Of a stretch of DNA of 55,000 nt, positions 1-10,263 are shown one piece after another. This DNA comes from Prorocentrum cordatum. Lineage: Eukaryota > Sar > Dinophyceae > Prorocentrales > Prorocentraceae. The translations under genes were made by a program, and so were the position numbers. The DNA lies in assembly GCA_963575745.1 (NCBI GenBank), contig CAUYUJ010007491.1:239268-294267 (forward strand), in the 5' to 3' direction. Under the pieces are notes generated by a model, which saw nothing but the letters and a program-made list of their open reading frames with translations, was not told where the DNA came from and made no database searches. Numbering within the stretch: position 1 is the first letter of the stretch; every line of letters starts with the position of its first letter.

Positions 1-317
1 TCCTCCTCCTCCTCCTCTGTCCTGACGGAGACGTGCCCCTGGAGTTTTGTTGGGGCCGTTCTGGGGGGCCCGTCCCCCCGTCACGTTGCCTTCTCGGCAT
101 GCTGCGGGCGGCCATGTGCGCCACACCTCGGGCAGCTCCCCTGTGGGCCCGAGGGAGCGGGCGTCCCGCGCGGGGAGGGCGTGGCAGCGGACTTCTGGAG
201 CAAGTCTTCCTCCTCTCCCTCCTCTTTCTCCTCGCCCCGCTCTTCCGCCAACCACTGCCTCTAACATGTTCTGGCCTTCTCGTCCTTCTGCTGCTCTTCC
301 TCCTCGTCACCCCCCTT

Positions 318-363
318 CCCTCCTCCTCCTCCTCCTCCTCCTCCTCCTCCTCCTCCTCCTCCT
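318..363. repeat. (TCC)n microsatellite
   Basis: About 15 uninterrupted TCC units. The rest of 1-454 is pyrimidine-biased and GC-rich; the overlapping open frames follow from base composition and I see no gene there. Confidence 0.9.
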
Positions 364-454
364 TCCGAGCCTCTCGGGGCGAGCGGCTCGCCTGGTGGTA
401 GCCTCAAGCGGCTCAGGGGTGACCTGCCCTTCTCGACGCAGCTTGCCCTCGTTC

Positions 455-726
455 TCGTCCACGTCGCCGTCGCCGTCGTCACCCGCGCCGTCGCCCTTGC
501 CCTCTTTGTCGCTGTCGTATTCGCCGTCGCCGTTGTTGTGGTCGTCGTGATTGTCGTTGTGGTTATCGTAATCATCGTCGTCGCCATCGTCGTCGTCCGC
601 GTCGTCCGCGTCGTCGTCTTGGTCGTCGTCGACGTCGTCGTCGTCGTCGTCATCGTCCTCGTCTTGGTCGTCGTCGTGGTCAACGTCGTCGTCGTCGTCC
701 TCGTCCTTGTCGTGGTCGTCGTCATG

Positions 727-772
<46 letters not shown>

Positions 773-843
773 TCGTCTTCGTCGTCGTGATCGTCTTGGT
801 CGTTGTCGTAATTGTCGTCGTCGTCGTCGTTGTCGTTGTCGTT

Positions 844-905
<62 letters not shown>

Positions 906-910
906 TGTAG
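455..910. repeat. (GTC)n trinucleotide array
   Basis: Long GTC/CGT triplet array with interruptions, perfect at about 725-770 and 837-903. It stays open in every frame (poly-Val forward, poly-Thr/Asp reverse), so the ORFs here carry no coding evidence. Confidence 0.9.
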
Positions 911-1083
911 AGCCGTCGTCGTTGTTGTCGTTCCTCTCCGCGCCTCCTCTTCCAGGGTAAGGTTGGGAGTTTCAGGTTCGAGGATCGAGGTGTTTGGGCG
1001 TGTTCGGCGGGTCTCGTCTGTCGTCCAGCCTCGGTGTGCTTTCCAGCAGCTTCGCCTGGCTGTCAGCGTTCCTGGGGTGCGAG

Positions 1084-1832
1084 GTGGAGGAGGAGGAGGC
1101 GGAGGAGGAGGATGAGGAGGAGGAGGAGGAGGAGAAAGAGGAGGAGGAGGAGGAGGAGGAGGAGGAGGAGGAGGAGGGGAGGAGAGGGAGGGAGGAGGAG
1201 AGAGGAGGAGGAGGAGGAGGAGGAGGAGGAGGAGAGGAGGAGGAGGAGGAGGAGGAGGAGGAGGAGGAGGAGGAGGAGGAGGAGGAGGAGGAGGAGGAGG
1301 AGGAGGAGGAGGAGGAGGAGGAGGAGGAGGAGGAGGAGGAGGGAGGAGGAGGAGGAGGAGGAGGAGGGAGGAGGAGGGAGGAGGAGGAGGAGGAGGAGGA
1401 GGAGGAGGAGGAGGAGGAGGAGGAGGAGGAGGAGGAGGATGAGGAGGAGGAGGAGGAGGAGGAGGAGGAGGTGAGGAGGAGGAGGAGGAGGAGGAGGAGG
1501 AGGAGGAGGAGGAGGAGGAGGAGGAGGAGGAGGAGGAGGAGGAGGAGGAGGAGGAGAGCAGCATGAGGACGAGGAGGAGCAGCAGGACGAGGAGGAGGAG
1601 GAGGAGGAGGAGGGAGGGAGGGAGGGAGGGAGGGAGGGAGGGAGGGAGGGAGGAGGCGGGAGGAGGAGGAGGAGGAGGAGGAGGAGGAGGAGGAGGAGGA
1701 GGAGAGGAGGAGGAGGAGGAGGAGGAGGAGGAGGAGGAGGAGGAGGAGGAGGAGCTGGAGCTGGAGCTGGAGATGGAGGAGGAGGAGGAGGAGGAGGAGG
1801 AGGAGGAGGAGGAGGAGGAGGAGGAGGAGCGA
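1084..1832. repeat. (GGA)n purine array with GGGA sub-block
   Basis: About 750 bp of nearly pure purine on the + strand, mostly GGA triplets. A GGGA tetranucleotide block lies at 1611-1655 and a short GGAGCT block near 1754-1770. Poly-Glu/Gly/Arg forward and poly-Ser/Pro/Leu reverse ORFs are artefacts of the repeat. Confidence 0.92.
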
Positions 1833-2176
1833 GGTTCGACGATCGGGATCGACAGGGGGGCCAAGGCGGCCTCCAGCACGCCGTCCCGCGAGGCCCAGAG
1901 TGCCCCCCCCCGGGGGCTCCAAGAGGGAGGGGCAGAGGAGAAAGCTCGGGGCACCGTGGGCAGGGCCTGCTTTCGGAGGCCTAGAGATTCACACCAGCAC
2001 CAATCTCGGCGGTGTACATCCACCGAGGGAAGATGATCCCGAATCGGGTGATGATGATAATATTCTGGCTTCCTGGGTGACCGAACGATTACCACCAACA
2101 CCAAAATCAAGGGCCATCTTGCCCTGGTGGAGGCAACACCACCTCATTTCCAAGCCTCCAATGCTTGTCGGGGGTG

Positions 2177-2443
2177 GGTACCCATACCGCTACCCTTCCC
2201 GCGTTTTCCCTTTTGTCGGCCTCCTGGGAGGCCCTCGCCGCCACCGCTGGATTCGCCTCGAAATTCTGGTCAGAACGCACCCCGGGAGAGGAGGAAAAGG
2301 TACCCATACCGCTACCCTTCCCTCGTTTTCCCCTTTTTCAGCCTCCTGGGAAGCACTCGCCGCCACCGCTGGATTCGCCTCGACACCCTGGTCAGAACGC
2401 GCCCCGGAGAAGGTCCGGGGAGTAGCGGAGCGGTAGCGGTACC
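2177..2443. repeat. Tandem pair of a dispersed GGTACC-ended repeat
   Basis: Two head-to-tail copies begin at 2177 and 2299 with the same 19 nt, GGTACCCATACCGCTACCC, a period of 122 bp. Both contain a GCCGCCACCGCTGGATTCGCC block and a GGTCAGAACG block. The second copy ends at 2443 with GAGCGGTAGCGGTACC, an imperfect inverse of its start, so the unit has terminal inverted repeats. A third diverged copy lies at 38962-39064. Confidence 0.75.
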
Positions 2444-2469
2444 TTTTCGGGGGCATCAATAGGGGGGGA

Positions 2470-2620
2470 TAGGCATAGCGGGGGATACATCGACTCCCAA
2501 TGGCCCATTAATCGCCGATAGGGGCCCGATAGTCCCAACGTGCCCAGGAAGGTGCGGATTCACTATCGGGGGCCTATCGCCGATCTATCGGCGATGTATC
2601 GCCGATTCTAGGTCGATGCA
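2470..2620. repeat. Palindromic ATCGCCGAT/CCGATAG segment
   Basis: Several short near-palindromes lie together: CCGATAGGGGCCCGATAG, and ATCGCCGAT next to ATCGGCGAT. It resembles the interior of the neighbouring inverted-repeat element. From 2621 to 2887 I see no supported gene. Confidence 0.5.
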
Positions 2621-2887
2621 TCCCCCCCATGCCAATTCCGCCCCTGTCGTTGCCCCTCACCTCTTTGTCTCCCCAGCTTGGCAGCCTCCCGACCTCGCCG
2701 CGGTCCCTCTCGGCCCCCCCGTGCCCTGCAGGATCTGGAGGCCGAGATCAAGGCCTACCTCTTGTCGATCAAGCCCGGCCCGGGCCGCAGACGTCCCGGG
2801 CCGGCCGGGCCCTTTCCGTGGCGCCGAGCTGGGCCTGCTTCTTGCGGCTCGGACCGCCTCGTTCTGGTCGCTGGGTTCTCAGAGATC

Positions 2888-3121
2888 TAAGCTTCTAGGC
2901 CTCCTCGATGGGGTCGGAGTAGATGGGGTCGGAGGATCGCGCCGCGTCGCCGACGCATCGACGATGCGGCTCGATGCGGAGCCCGATTTTCTACGCCGAC
3001 GTCGCCGATGCGTCGCCGATGTCGGCGATGCATCGCCGATGCGTCGCCGATGCATTGGCGATGCTGTGCGATTCTCCGACCCCATCTGCTCGGATCCCAT
3101 CTAGGGGGCCTCTAAAGCTTA
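2888..3121. mobile_element. MITE-like inverted-repeat element, family 1
   Basis: Two arms of about 65 bp, at 2888-2952 and 3056-3121, are reverse complements with only scattered mismatches. Both start TAAGCTT at the outside and contain the block GATGGGGTCGGAG. The loop is built from CGATG/GCATCG steps, so the whole 234 bp could fold into a long hairpin. There is no coding capacity. Diverged relatives lie at 3690-3890 and 7018-7118. No clear target-site duplication can be defined because the next element abuts it. Confidence 0.75.
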
Positions 3122-3122
3122 A

Positions 3123-3271
3123 GTCGGGCATGTCCTTCTACAGGAGGAAGAGTCAACAAGAAATAGTATGAGGACGATTTTTTGATGATGTTGTGACTAT
3201 TTTTGAATATTTATTGGGTTATTTTTCAAAAGTTGTCCTCAAACATCCGCCTGTAGGAGGACATGCCCGAC
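3123..3271. mobile_element. MITE-like inverted-repeat element, family 2, copy 1
   Basis: The ends at 3123-3144 and 3250-3271 are 22-bp inverted repeats with one mismatch; the left end begins GTCGGGCATGTCCTTC. The interior is AT-rich, unlike the GC-rich surroundings. A second copy of 116 bp at 41109-41224 has the same ends and a recognisably related interior, which supports a mobile family. Confidence 0.8.
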
Positions 3272-3279
3272 CGAAGTCT

Positions 3280-3560
3280 AAGCTTCGTAACACCACGCGA
3301 GCCATCGTGCTCGAAGAACAAAGACGGCATACACATGAACTGTTGGCGGTCCGCGCGGATTGGATCCACGCTGGGCCCCCCTGGCGGCGCCTCCAGCGCC
3401 GCCCCTGGCGCGCTCCGCGCGGAAGGGAGGGGGTCCAGCGCGGATCCAATGAATCCGCGCGGCGCTCCGAAAGTTTGGGTTTTATGGTTATAATGTTTTT
3501 TGTTGCTCGAAGGGAGCTCTTAAGTTGACAACGAAGCTTCGTGACACCACGCGAGCCATC
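3280..3560. repeat. Direct repeats flanking an inverted repeat
   Basis: A 27-nt sequence beginning AAGCTTCGT and ending GCGAGCCATC occurs at 3280-3306 and again at 3534-3560 with one mismatch. Between them, 3351-3462 is a hairpin-capable inverted repeat: CCGCGCGGAT...CACGCTGG on the left, CCAGCGCGGAT...CCGCGCGG on the right. This is consistent with an insertion that duplicated flanking sequence, or with a compound element. Confidence 0.6.
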
Positions 3561-3689
3561 TGTCTCATTCCCACGAGAACCGACTCTGAGCTTGAGTTTG
3601 GCCAAGACCTGATCACCACTAAGCATACGAATGGTGTCAGCATAGCTGGGACGGATTCCTCTCCTCACGCATGCGGCACGATTTTTATC

Positions 3690-3890
3690 GCGCTGCATCG
3701 CCCATGTCGCCGATGTATCGACGATGCGGCTCGATCTAGAGCCCGATTTTATCCGCGCCGACGTCTCCGATGCATTGCCGACGTCGCCGATGTATTTCAC
3801 ATGTGTCGCTGATTTATCGCCGATGCATCGGCGATGCGGCGCGATTCTCCGACCTCTTCTACTCGGACCCCACTTGGGAGGTCTCGAAGG
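3690..3890. repeat. Diverged relative of inverted-repeat family 1
   Basis: Shares GCGGCTCGAT, AGCCCGATTTT and GCGCGATTCTCCGACC with 2888-3121, in the same order. The left arm is degraded. Confidence 0.55.
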
Positions 3891-4803
3891 GTCGGGTTTC
3901 GTAGAGGGGGGTTCATCCCAAGGTGAGGTTAGGGAACCTATTTCTCTGAGGACTGGGTGGCTGACAAAACCAGTCGTCTGGGGCTACACCAGACGCGCCC
4001 AAACAGGGTTCGAAGCGACCGACAGGCACAAGACTGCCCAGGCGAGCCCCAACATGTTTTCAAGCTCGCCCAGAGGGTCGAAGTCTCGGCTCAAGGGGGG
4101 GGCGACACAACAGTTGAGGACCCGTGGCCTGCTCAAGTCGTCGTAGCTCAGCACATGCATGTTGCTAGTTGGATCTTGCTTTTTGATGTTCACGCCGCCA
4201 CGACTTACTGCCCGCGTTGCCATTCGGAAGCACCCCATCTTAATACAGTTGTTGTTCAACGCTGGGAATGCACTGATGACCCTACGTCCAGTGTTAATTC
4301 CAATTCATGATTGGCGGTATGCGCTGGATCTTTATTCCCGTGCACGATTTGCCACTTGTTTTATCGAGCATGCCATCATCACCGTCATCATCATCAGCAA
4401 TTTCTATTCTTCATCCACTGCTCAGAAGGCAAGAGGCACTCTGAATACTCGATACTCGCTTTAGTTTCAACGCATGATTTTCATATTGTGGTGGATCTTC
4501 ATTCCCACACGGTTGCGGCTAATCTTTTCATTACCTGCTCTCATTCCGTGGGACTTTGACAATTCGATGCTTGGGCTGCTGTGAAATTTCATCGTGATTT
4601 TCATCACCAGCTCAAGTATCATATGGTAATTCATCGTTGGTAACTCAAGTGTGAGCGATGAGGTGTCTGTCGATTCTTGGCATCCGGTCGTCACGACTTA
4701 TGGTTTGCAGTTTGAGTGGGTATGGGCTTTCATCCCCGATTATTCTCATGTGTTTGGCCAGCGCTGGCCGTATTTCGAAATTCTCACCACGATACTATAA
4801 TTC
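3891..4803. other. No gene seen; a diverged internal repeat
   Basis: No convincing coding region. Two segments near 4300-4350 and 4463-4512 share CATGATT and GGATCTT.ATTCCC at matching spacing, which suggests an old tandem duplication of about 160 bp. Composition is less GC-rich than the flanks. Confidence 0.4.
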
Positions 4804-5037
4804 ATGTTGGTTTGTAACATGGCAGGCCACATGGAGCCGCTATTGGCTGCTACGCTGAAGCGCTGCGTGCTTCTAGTGAGAGATGGGCGCGAGGACGCGG
4901 ACACCCCGATGGTGGAGGGCAGCACAGCATCTGAAGTCGGAGCAGTGAATCTCATCCAGCGGGCTCGGCCAGCTTCCTTTGGCCAGCGCGCGGCGATGCG
5001 GCAGCAGGGAGGGCTGGCGCAGCGGACGTCTGAATAA
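4804..5037 (+). CDS. Hypothetical ORF fragment, 77 aa
   Basis: An ATG-to-TAA frame at 4804-5037 has mixed, protein-like composition (starting MLVCNMAGHM), unlike the repeat-driven ORFs around it. I recognise no family, domain, signal peptide or membrane segment. No frame with comparable content continues upstream or downstream. It may be an isolated exon, a relic or a chance ORF. Confidence 0.2.
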   Translation: MLVCNMAGHMEPLLAATLKRCVLLVRDGREDADTPMVEGSTASEVGAVNLIQRARPASFGQRAAMRQQGGLAQRTSE

Positions 5038-5635
5038 AATGTTTTCAAAAGCTGAAACACATGTTTTGAAGAGCCGAAACGCGGATGACATGGTATGTTC
5101 GGATCGCCACGCCAACGCCGTAGTTGGAGCTCCTTGTGGGCACGACCCGCTTGTCTCAACCACCTTGACAACGAAGCACAGCCTTAGCAGCTGGCACGGA
5201 TCTGGGGCACACATCTCGAACTGTTGCCGCTTGAGCAAGTTTTGGTGGCATGGTCCGCTCCTCTGTCTACCCCTCCTTCGGCTCTAATCTGGAGGAGCAG
5301 CGCAGGGAGCTGGGACCACGGCCACTTGGCGCGAGCTGCTCGCCTGTGACCCCAGCCTGCTGATGAGAAAGTACACCGGAGAAAAACCACGATCAGTGGA
5401 CGGTCCGAAGGTTTTGCAAGCACCATGCTCGGCCGCAGTTTCGCAAGAGGGCCATCAGAGGCTATCTCGTTGATAGCCCCTTGCGTGTTGGAAGGGTTGT
5501 GGCATCCTCTCCATTTCGGGCATCCGTCAGCTCAAAATGGCTTAGGAGGTTTCTTAAAACATCAGGCATAACGATTAGATACTGTATTGCGTATTGCGTA
5601 TGGAAGTGTGTGAGACAGGCACGAAGAATCACCAA

Positions 5636-5870
5636 GTGAGAGAGAGAGAGGGGAAATGAGAGAGAGAGAGAGAGAGATTCCAGAACACGGAGAAACACAG
5701 CAGCATCAGAGAGAGAGAGAGAGAGAGACAAAGAGAGAGGGGGCGCCCACCGACTGCCGCCCACCGACATCGGCCTGCTACTTTCGCCAACCTCTTGAGG
5801 GGGCTCCCACCGAAAGCCGCCCGCCGAGAGCCGCCCTCCGAGATCGGCCCGCCACTTTCGCCACTCTCTT
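5636..5870. repeat. (GA)n microsatellite and a short tandem duplication
   Basis: GA dinucleotide runs occur at about 5637-5687 and 5709-5740. They are followed by two diverged copies of a roughly 62-bp unit with CCACCGA...GCCGCCC and ATCGGCC..CTACTTTCGCCA. The remainder of 5038-6468 has no supported gene. Confidence 0.7.
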
Positions 5871-6468
5871 CTATGCCCGCTAGGACCCTTCAGTGTAAGC
5901 ACTGATTGGGGAAGAAGAGCTGAAGAGCTTGAGCAGGAGCTAGAGAGGGTCTCGCGCTCAGCTGCCTCAGCGAGCAGCGCAGCTGTTTGGCACCGTATCT
6001 CTCTATATGAGTTCGGCACACGTTTGTGCCCTCTCAATCCTCCCGCGGGATCCGCAGGTACCTCGCCCTTCATGGATGCTGCTCGGCTCTCAGCGGTCGC
6101 CATTTTGTTCCGCCTGTGGTAGTTTGTTTGGAATGGCGCCGCAAGCAGATCCAGCTATACCTCTTCCCCCCGGGTGCTACCAGGCCTGCAACTGTCGCCA
6201 ACTTGCTGTGTATCTGGGAGTTCTAGCGGGGTACGCTCTACCTTTCTTGGAATTGTTTCGAATTCGCCCCATGTGGCGTGCAACTGCATGGCCCCCGATG
6301 TAGACATCACAAACCATAGCATGTCCTTTTCTATCATCACTGGTTCTGGCGGTGCCTGCTGATGTTGCCTCTTGCTGCAGGCCAGGCTCGCCGTGCAGCT
6401 TGCAACGGGACAGCGTGCCATTGCAGATACTCTTTCGTCTTGGATTGGTCCGTGGATCATGCCATAAG

Positions 6469-6699
6469 CTACATATGGGTTGGGCACTTGCCCAGGGTAG
6501 TTCTTTTTCCCTGACGTCTGGAGGCCTCTGGAGTGCCACTGAAGGCTTCTGCGGATCCCCAGGGATCTCGGAAGACCTCCAGGTACATCTTGAGAGCTCC
6601 ATAGACCTCGGGCAAGCTACGGAGAGTCTCTTCGTGCCTACGGTAGGTTCGCGTCGTATCGACCAGCGGGGACCCCGCTCCGCCACTGGCGTTCAGCTT
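6469..6699 (-). pseudogene. Hypothetical ORF fragment on the minus strand
   Basis: The minus strand is open from just after a TAA (complement of 6700-6702) to a TAG at 6469-6471. The middle reads like ordinary protein, including LPEVYGALKMYLEVFRDPWG, with amphipathic spacing and no low complexity. There is no in-frame ATG near the start, so it is likely an exon or relic. The family is not recognised; a chance ORF is possible. Confidence 0.3.
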
Positions 6700-7017
6700 T
6701 TAGCGCCGCAGGCGGTCCAGAATCGCTCGATGCAGGGCGATCTGACGTTTTGGTAACGGTCGATCTTTTAAGGTTGAACGATACCCGCGGTGGCAGAAAC
6801 TATCGTTGGCGTCGTCGCATTGTAAACTTGCAGTATTTTCCCTTCTCGAAATCGACCTCCCAGACCCCTCCTGGAGAGCGCGCCTTGACCAGGACTCCGA
6901 GGAGCGTCGGGCCGTGCTGATGAGGGCCCCCCAGGAAGCCAGTCGGAAGCACAACAATGGATCGCCAGCAAGGCACCTAAGGCAGTGAAGACGCTGCCAG
7001 GTCTTCGTCTCTCGGCC

Positions 7018-7118
7018 TCCTACATGGGGTCGGAGGATCGCGCCGCATCGCCGATGCATTGGCGATTCGGCTCGGCGTGGAGCCCGATTTTCTCCACGCC
7101 AGCGTCGCCGATGCATTG
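7018..7118. repeat. Truncated relative of inverted-repeat family 1
   Basis: Begins ATGGGGTCGGAGGATCGC and continues GCATCGCCGATGCATTGGCG, then AGCCCGATTTTCT, matching the left half of 2888-3121. It stops abruptly at a T-rich junction near 7118. From 7119 to 7609 I see no supported gene. Confidence 0.6.
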
Positions 7119-7609
7119 TGTTTGTCTCGGGGAAAAAAGCACGCAAGCGTGTGCCAGCACGAACATGTATCCTCTTCCTTGCCTGACGTCAGTGACCATT
7201 CGGGCTCAGGCGCTCGGCCGTTTCGGAACAACGGTTGGGCGCTGAAGCTGGCCCTTGGAACTGCGCATTCGACGCCGCGCCGCGGCGGACACGGGGAAAT
7301 CACCCTCCCTGGCGCCTGCACTGCCAGCGCGTCGGAGGATGGCAACAGGGGCCGAGGCGGAGGACCGCGGAGGGAAGGCGACAGCGTGTGGCAGCGCTAC
7401 ATACGACCCGTCGGGACCAGAGCCAGGCCGCCAGGCTGGCAGGGTCTACTTCCCCTCCCGCCGAACTCAGAGACGGGCGACGAGGGTTTGCAAGAGGTCC
7501 GTGGAGGACACGCGACCACAGGGATCACAGCTAAGATGACGCTGGCCCCCTTTGGTTCGCGAAGTTAGCGGCGCGACCAGGTACGTGGGCGGCCACGCTG
7601 TCGCGACCA

Positions 7610-8168
7610 GCCCGGTCAAGTGTTACTATTGCACGGACTAGCGCGGCTTCGTGCCGATTTTCGTCGTGGCCTACGAAGACGGTGAAACGCCATGTCAGCC
7701 TGGTCGTCGCGCACGAGCGCGTGCTGGACCCCCTGGGCCCGTGCCACTACATGTGCTTCAAGTGCCGTGGGAGCAAGCAACACAGCGATGTGAACTTTTG
7801 GATCATTCCGGAGATTGACGACCTGCAGGCCGAATGGTTCAAGTGGGGGGCAGGCAGAAGAAGGAGTCGCCGACACAGCAAACCATGAACATCGAGCTCG
7901 CTATGGAAGCGGAGCTCGCGAAGCACAAGGGCGGTGGTACCGAAAGTTTGGCTGGCGAAGCTCTTCGAGGTCATCCTGAAGGACGAGCGTTTTGAGGCTG
8001 CAGCGGGTTTCACGATTGCCATAGGTGGGGATAGCCGCATCATGTATCTGTGCCCGGATTGCAAGACGTCCCCTTCTCAAGTTGAAGGAGTGGGCGCGCT
8101 GCGCGGCGCCGACCCAGCTGAATCAGCTAGGGGGGCCAGCGGTGGAGACACCAGAGGTGCGTGAATGA
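7610..8168 (+). pseudogene. Broken Cys-rich hypothetical ORF
   Basis: Protein-like sequence runs through this block but changes frame. The opening stretch reads KCYYC followed by an in-frame TAG, then RGFVPIFVVAYEDG. The next frame (about 7680-7885) reads KRHVSLVVAHERVLDPLGPC and carries CHYMCFKC. After a further change, 7934-8090 reads FTIAIGGDSRIMYLCPDCKT. Three CxxC pairs (CYYC, CFKC, CPDC) hint at zinc-ribbon-like modules, but no family is recognised. The frame switches mean it is a relic, a spliced gene, or affected by consensus indels. Confidence 0.4.
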
Positions 8169-8193
8169 GAGGCGCGGCTGCACTTGAGAGGAG

Positions 8194-8745
8194 ATGAGCA
8201 CCGACGCGTGGGCATTTCGCGTCGTCATTCTCCCGTCGCGCTCCATCATCGCGAAGGGCGGCATGGGGCTGGCCGGCGACGAGGAGGCGAGGCAAATCGA
8301 GCAGCCTCATGAGCACAGCCTGGAGGATGAGGCGGAGATGGTCTACTTCGGCCGCGGGCCCCCGGGGGAGGAGGGCGCCCTGGCGGTCCTAAGGACAGCC
8401 AGGCTGCTGTCCGGCATCAGCGCCGCGGAAGGAGCATATATCATGCTTGGCTGGCTGTTGGACAGGGGGCTCTGCGCGGCCATGGGCGCCGTCGACTCCA
8501 GCAGCGGGCAGACCTGCAAGAAACTCATCAAGCGCGTGCCCGCGTTCTCCGAAAGGATCGCCGCGGACGTGCTGAGGGGCTTGCAGGTTCGCTCCTGCTG
8601 CGAGGGCCCGCGCCTCTCCCAGGAGAAGTTCGCGGGCAACTGCCGCGCTTTCCGCCCGCCTGAGGACTGTCCCGCGCTGGGCGATGCAGGTCGCGACAGG
8701 GTGATCGGTTGTCTGCGATCTCGATATTTCGGACTTCGCGGGTAG
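8194..8745 (+). CDS. Hypothetical protein, 183 aa
   Basis: An uninterrupted ATG-to-TAG frame starts MSTDAWAFRVVILPSRSIIA. It has balanced composition: acidic near residues 28-48, then alternating hydrophobic and charged stretches (ISAAEGAYIMLGWLL, SERIAADVLRGL) and several cysteines. It lies just downstream of the broken Cys-rich block and may belong to the same transcription unit or be a later exon. No catalytic motif or known domain is visible. It is the most coherent short ORF in 4-13 kb, but GC is high, so a chance ORF cannot be excluded. Confidence 0.4.
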   Translation: MSTDAWAFRVVILPSRSIIAKGGMGLAGDEEARQIEQPHEHSLEDEAEMVYFGRGPPGEEGALAVLRTARLLSGISAAEGAYIMLGWLLDRGLCAAMGAVDSSSGQTCKKLIKRVPAFSERIAADVLRGLQVRSCCEGPRLSQEKFAGNCRAFRPPEDCPALGDAGRDRVIGCLRSRYFGLRG

Positions 8746-9194
8746 CCCTCGGACAGCCGAGATGGGGGCGTGCGCGTGAACGCCAGAAATTGGCCATAGA
8801 GGGCCCTGGATCTGCGCGGCAGCAAGCTCTGATCAGCAGGTCGGCGGTGCCCGACGAGGCGTCCAGGCGACGGCGACGGCGGCGCCCCGGGCGGCAGGTC
8901 AGGGCGGGGCGCCGCCATCGCGCTGAGAGGATGGCCGCCGGACAGCCTGGGGCAGCGGGCTGCCGCGTGGCGACGGCGCGCCGCGGAGCCTGCTTGCCGC
9001 GCGGTTCGGGCGATTCAGCGTAAGAGTTTGCATTCGCGGCGCGGGGCCCCGCGCGGCCATTCGAGGTGGGGGCGCCGCTGGTGGGGGAGCGCGTGGGGCG
9101 GCCGCCGCGGAGCTTGAAGCGCGTCGAGCGCGGCGGTCGGTTCGTGCGCGAGAGCAGGCGGGGCGCGCGTGGCTTCGGCGGCGCCCGCCAGTTC

Positions 9195-9900
9195 TCGGCC
9201 TTCCCAGTCCGGTGGGTCCTGTGGGGCGGGCAGAGCTTCGGGGCCACGCGGGCCAGCGTTTTTCCCGGTTTGTCGTCGCGCGGTCGAGGCTGCTGGATCG
9301 TCGCGCGATTTTTATATTGGGATTCCGCTTGTGCCTGCCCGCGCGCTTCAGGACGGCCCCGGGCCCCCGTCGTCCGGCGGGCGCTCTCCCGGCGCGCAGG
9401 CGCCCGCCCGTTCGCGCGCCCTCCCTTCCGCCGCGAGCGGGGGGGGGGGCATTCGACGGGGGGTGCCCCCTTGCGGAGAGGTCGGGTCTCGTGGGGGGCG
9501 GGCGGGGCTTCGGGGCTACGCGTCCTCCCCGATTGTCCGATCGCAGCGCGGTCGTGGCAGCAGAGTCGTTGCGTGTTTCGCAGCCGCTTGCTGCGCGGGC
9601 AGCCCCAAACGCCCGCGGGCTGGTTGGCGCGCCCCCGCGGCGAAGGCGCCCGCCCGTCCGCGCGCTCTCCCCTTCTGGCGATCGTGGGCGGGGCGTGGGG
9701 GCCCTCGACGGGGGTGCTCGCCCTCGCGGTGGGGGTTGGCCCTATGTGGGGGGTGGGCGGGGCCTCGGGGCCGCGCGTGTTTCTTTTTCTGTTTGATCGG
9801 GGCGCGATCGGGGCAGCGGGGTCGCGCGTTCTGCGGCCGCCAAACGCGCGTCGACGCGCGTTTTGCGGCCGCTTGCTGCTCGGGCCGAGGCCGCGTTGGC
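9195..9900. repeat. Diverged tandem repeat of about 250-270 bp
   Basis: Three imperfect units share GGGCGGGC..GGGGC.TCGGGGC (near 9230, 9500, 9755) and GGCGCCCGCCCGT.CGCGCG (near 9401 and 9647). GC is extreme. The long open frames on both strands here are composition and repeat effects. 8746-9194 holds nothing I can support. Confidence 0.6.
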
Positions 9901-10263
9901 CTCCCGAGAGGTCCGCGTAGGCACGCCTCGCGGGCGCCCCCTCTCGAGGCGCGCAGGCGTGCGCGCATTGCCGAGCCGTTCGCGAGGAAGGCTTCCGGGC
10001 TGGCCTTCCACCGCACGTGTCGGGCAGCACTGCGCCGCCACCTCAGCGAGACCAAGGGCGGGGGCGAGCGGGCCCGCTGAAAAGAGCGCCGGGCCCGCCC
10101 CGGGCGCGCCCGCCAGGGCGGAGCAGCGCGGCCAGAAAGAGGCGACGCAGGTAGGAACCGCGCGGGGTCGGGCGAGCAGGCGCCGCCGACGTCGCTGCCG
10201 TGCAGTCTGGGATCAGGCCCCCCCCAGTTCCGAGAGGACAGCGAGCGCCTTGGCCGCGCGGCA

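Noticed and set aside
33-2110. Many long ORFs (poly-Ser, poly-Glu, poly-Val, poly-Pro)
   Set aside because: They are translations of GTC and GGA microsatellites, open in several frames on both strands.
3955-4030. tRNA-like GGGTTCGAAGCGACC
   Set aside because: It resembles a T-loop but there is no matching acceptor stem or anticodon arm at the right distance.
6090-6115. Spliced-leader remnant (GCCATTTTG)
   Set aside because: Only nine bases match and the flanks do not; likely chance.
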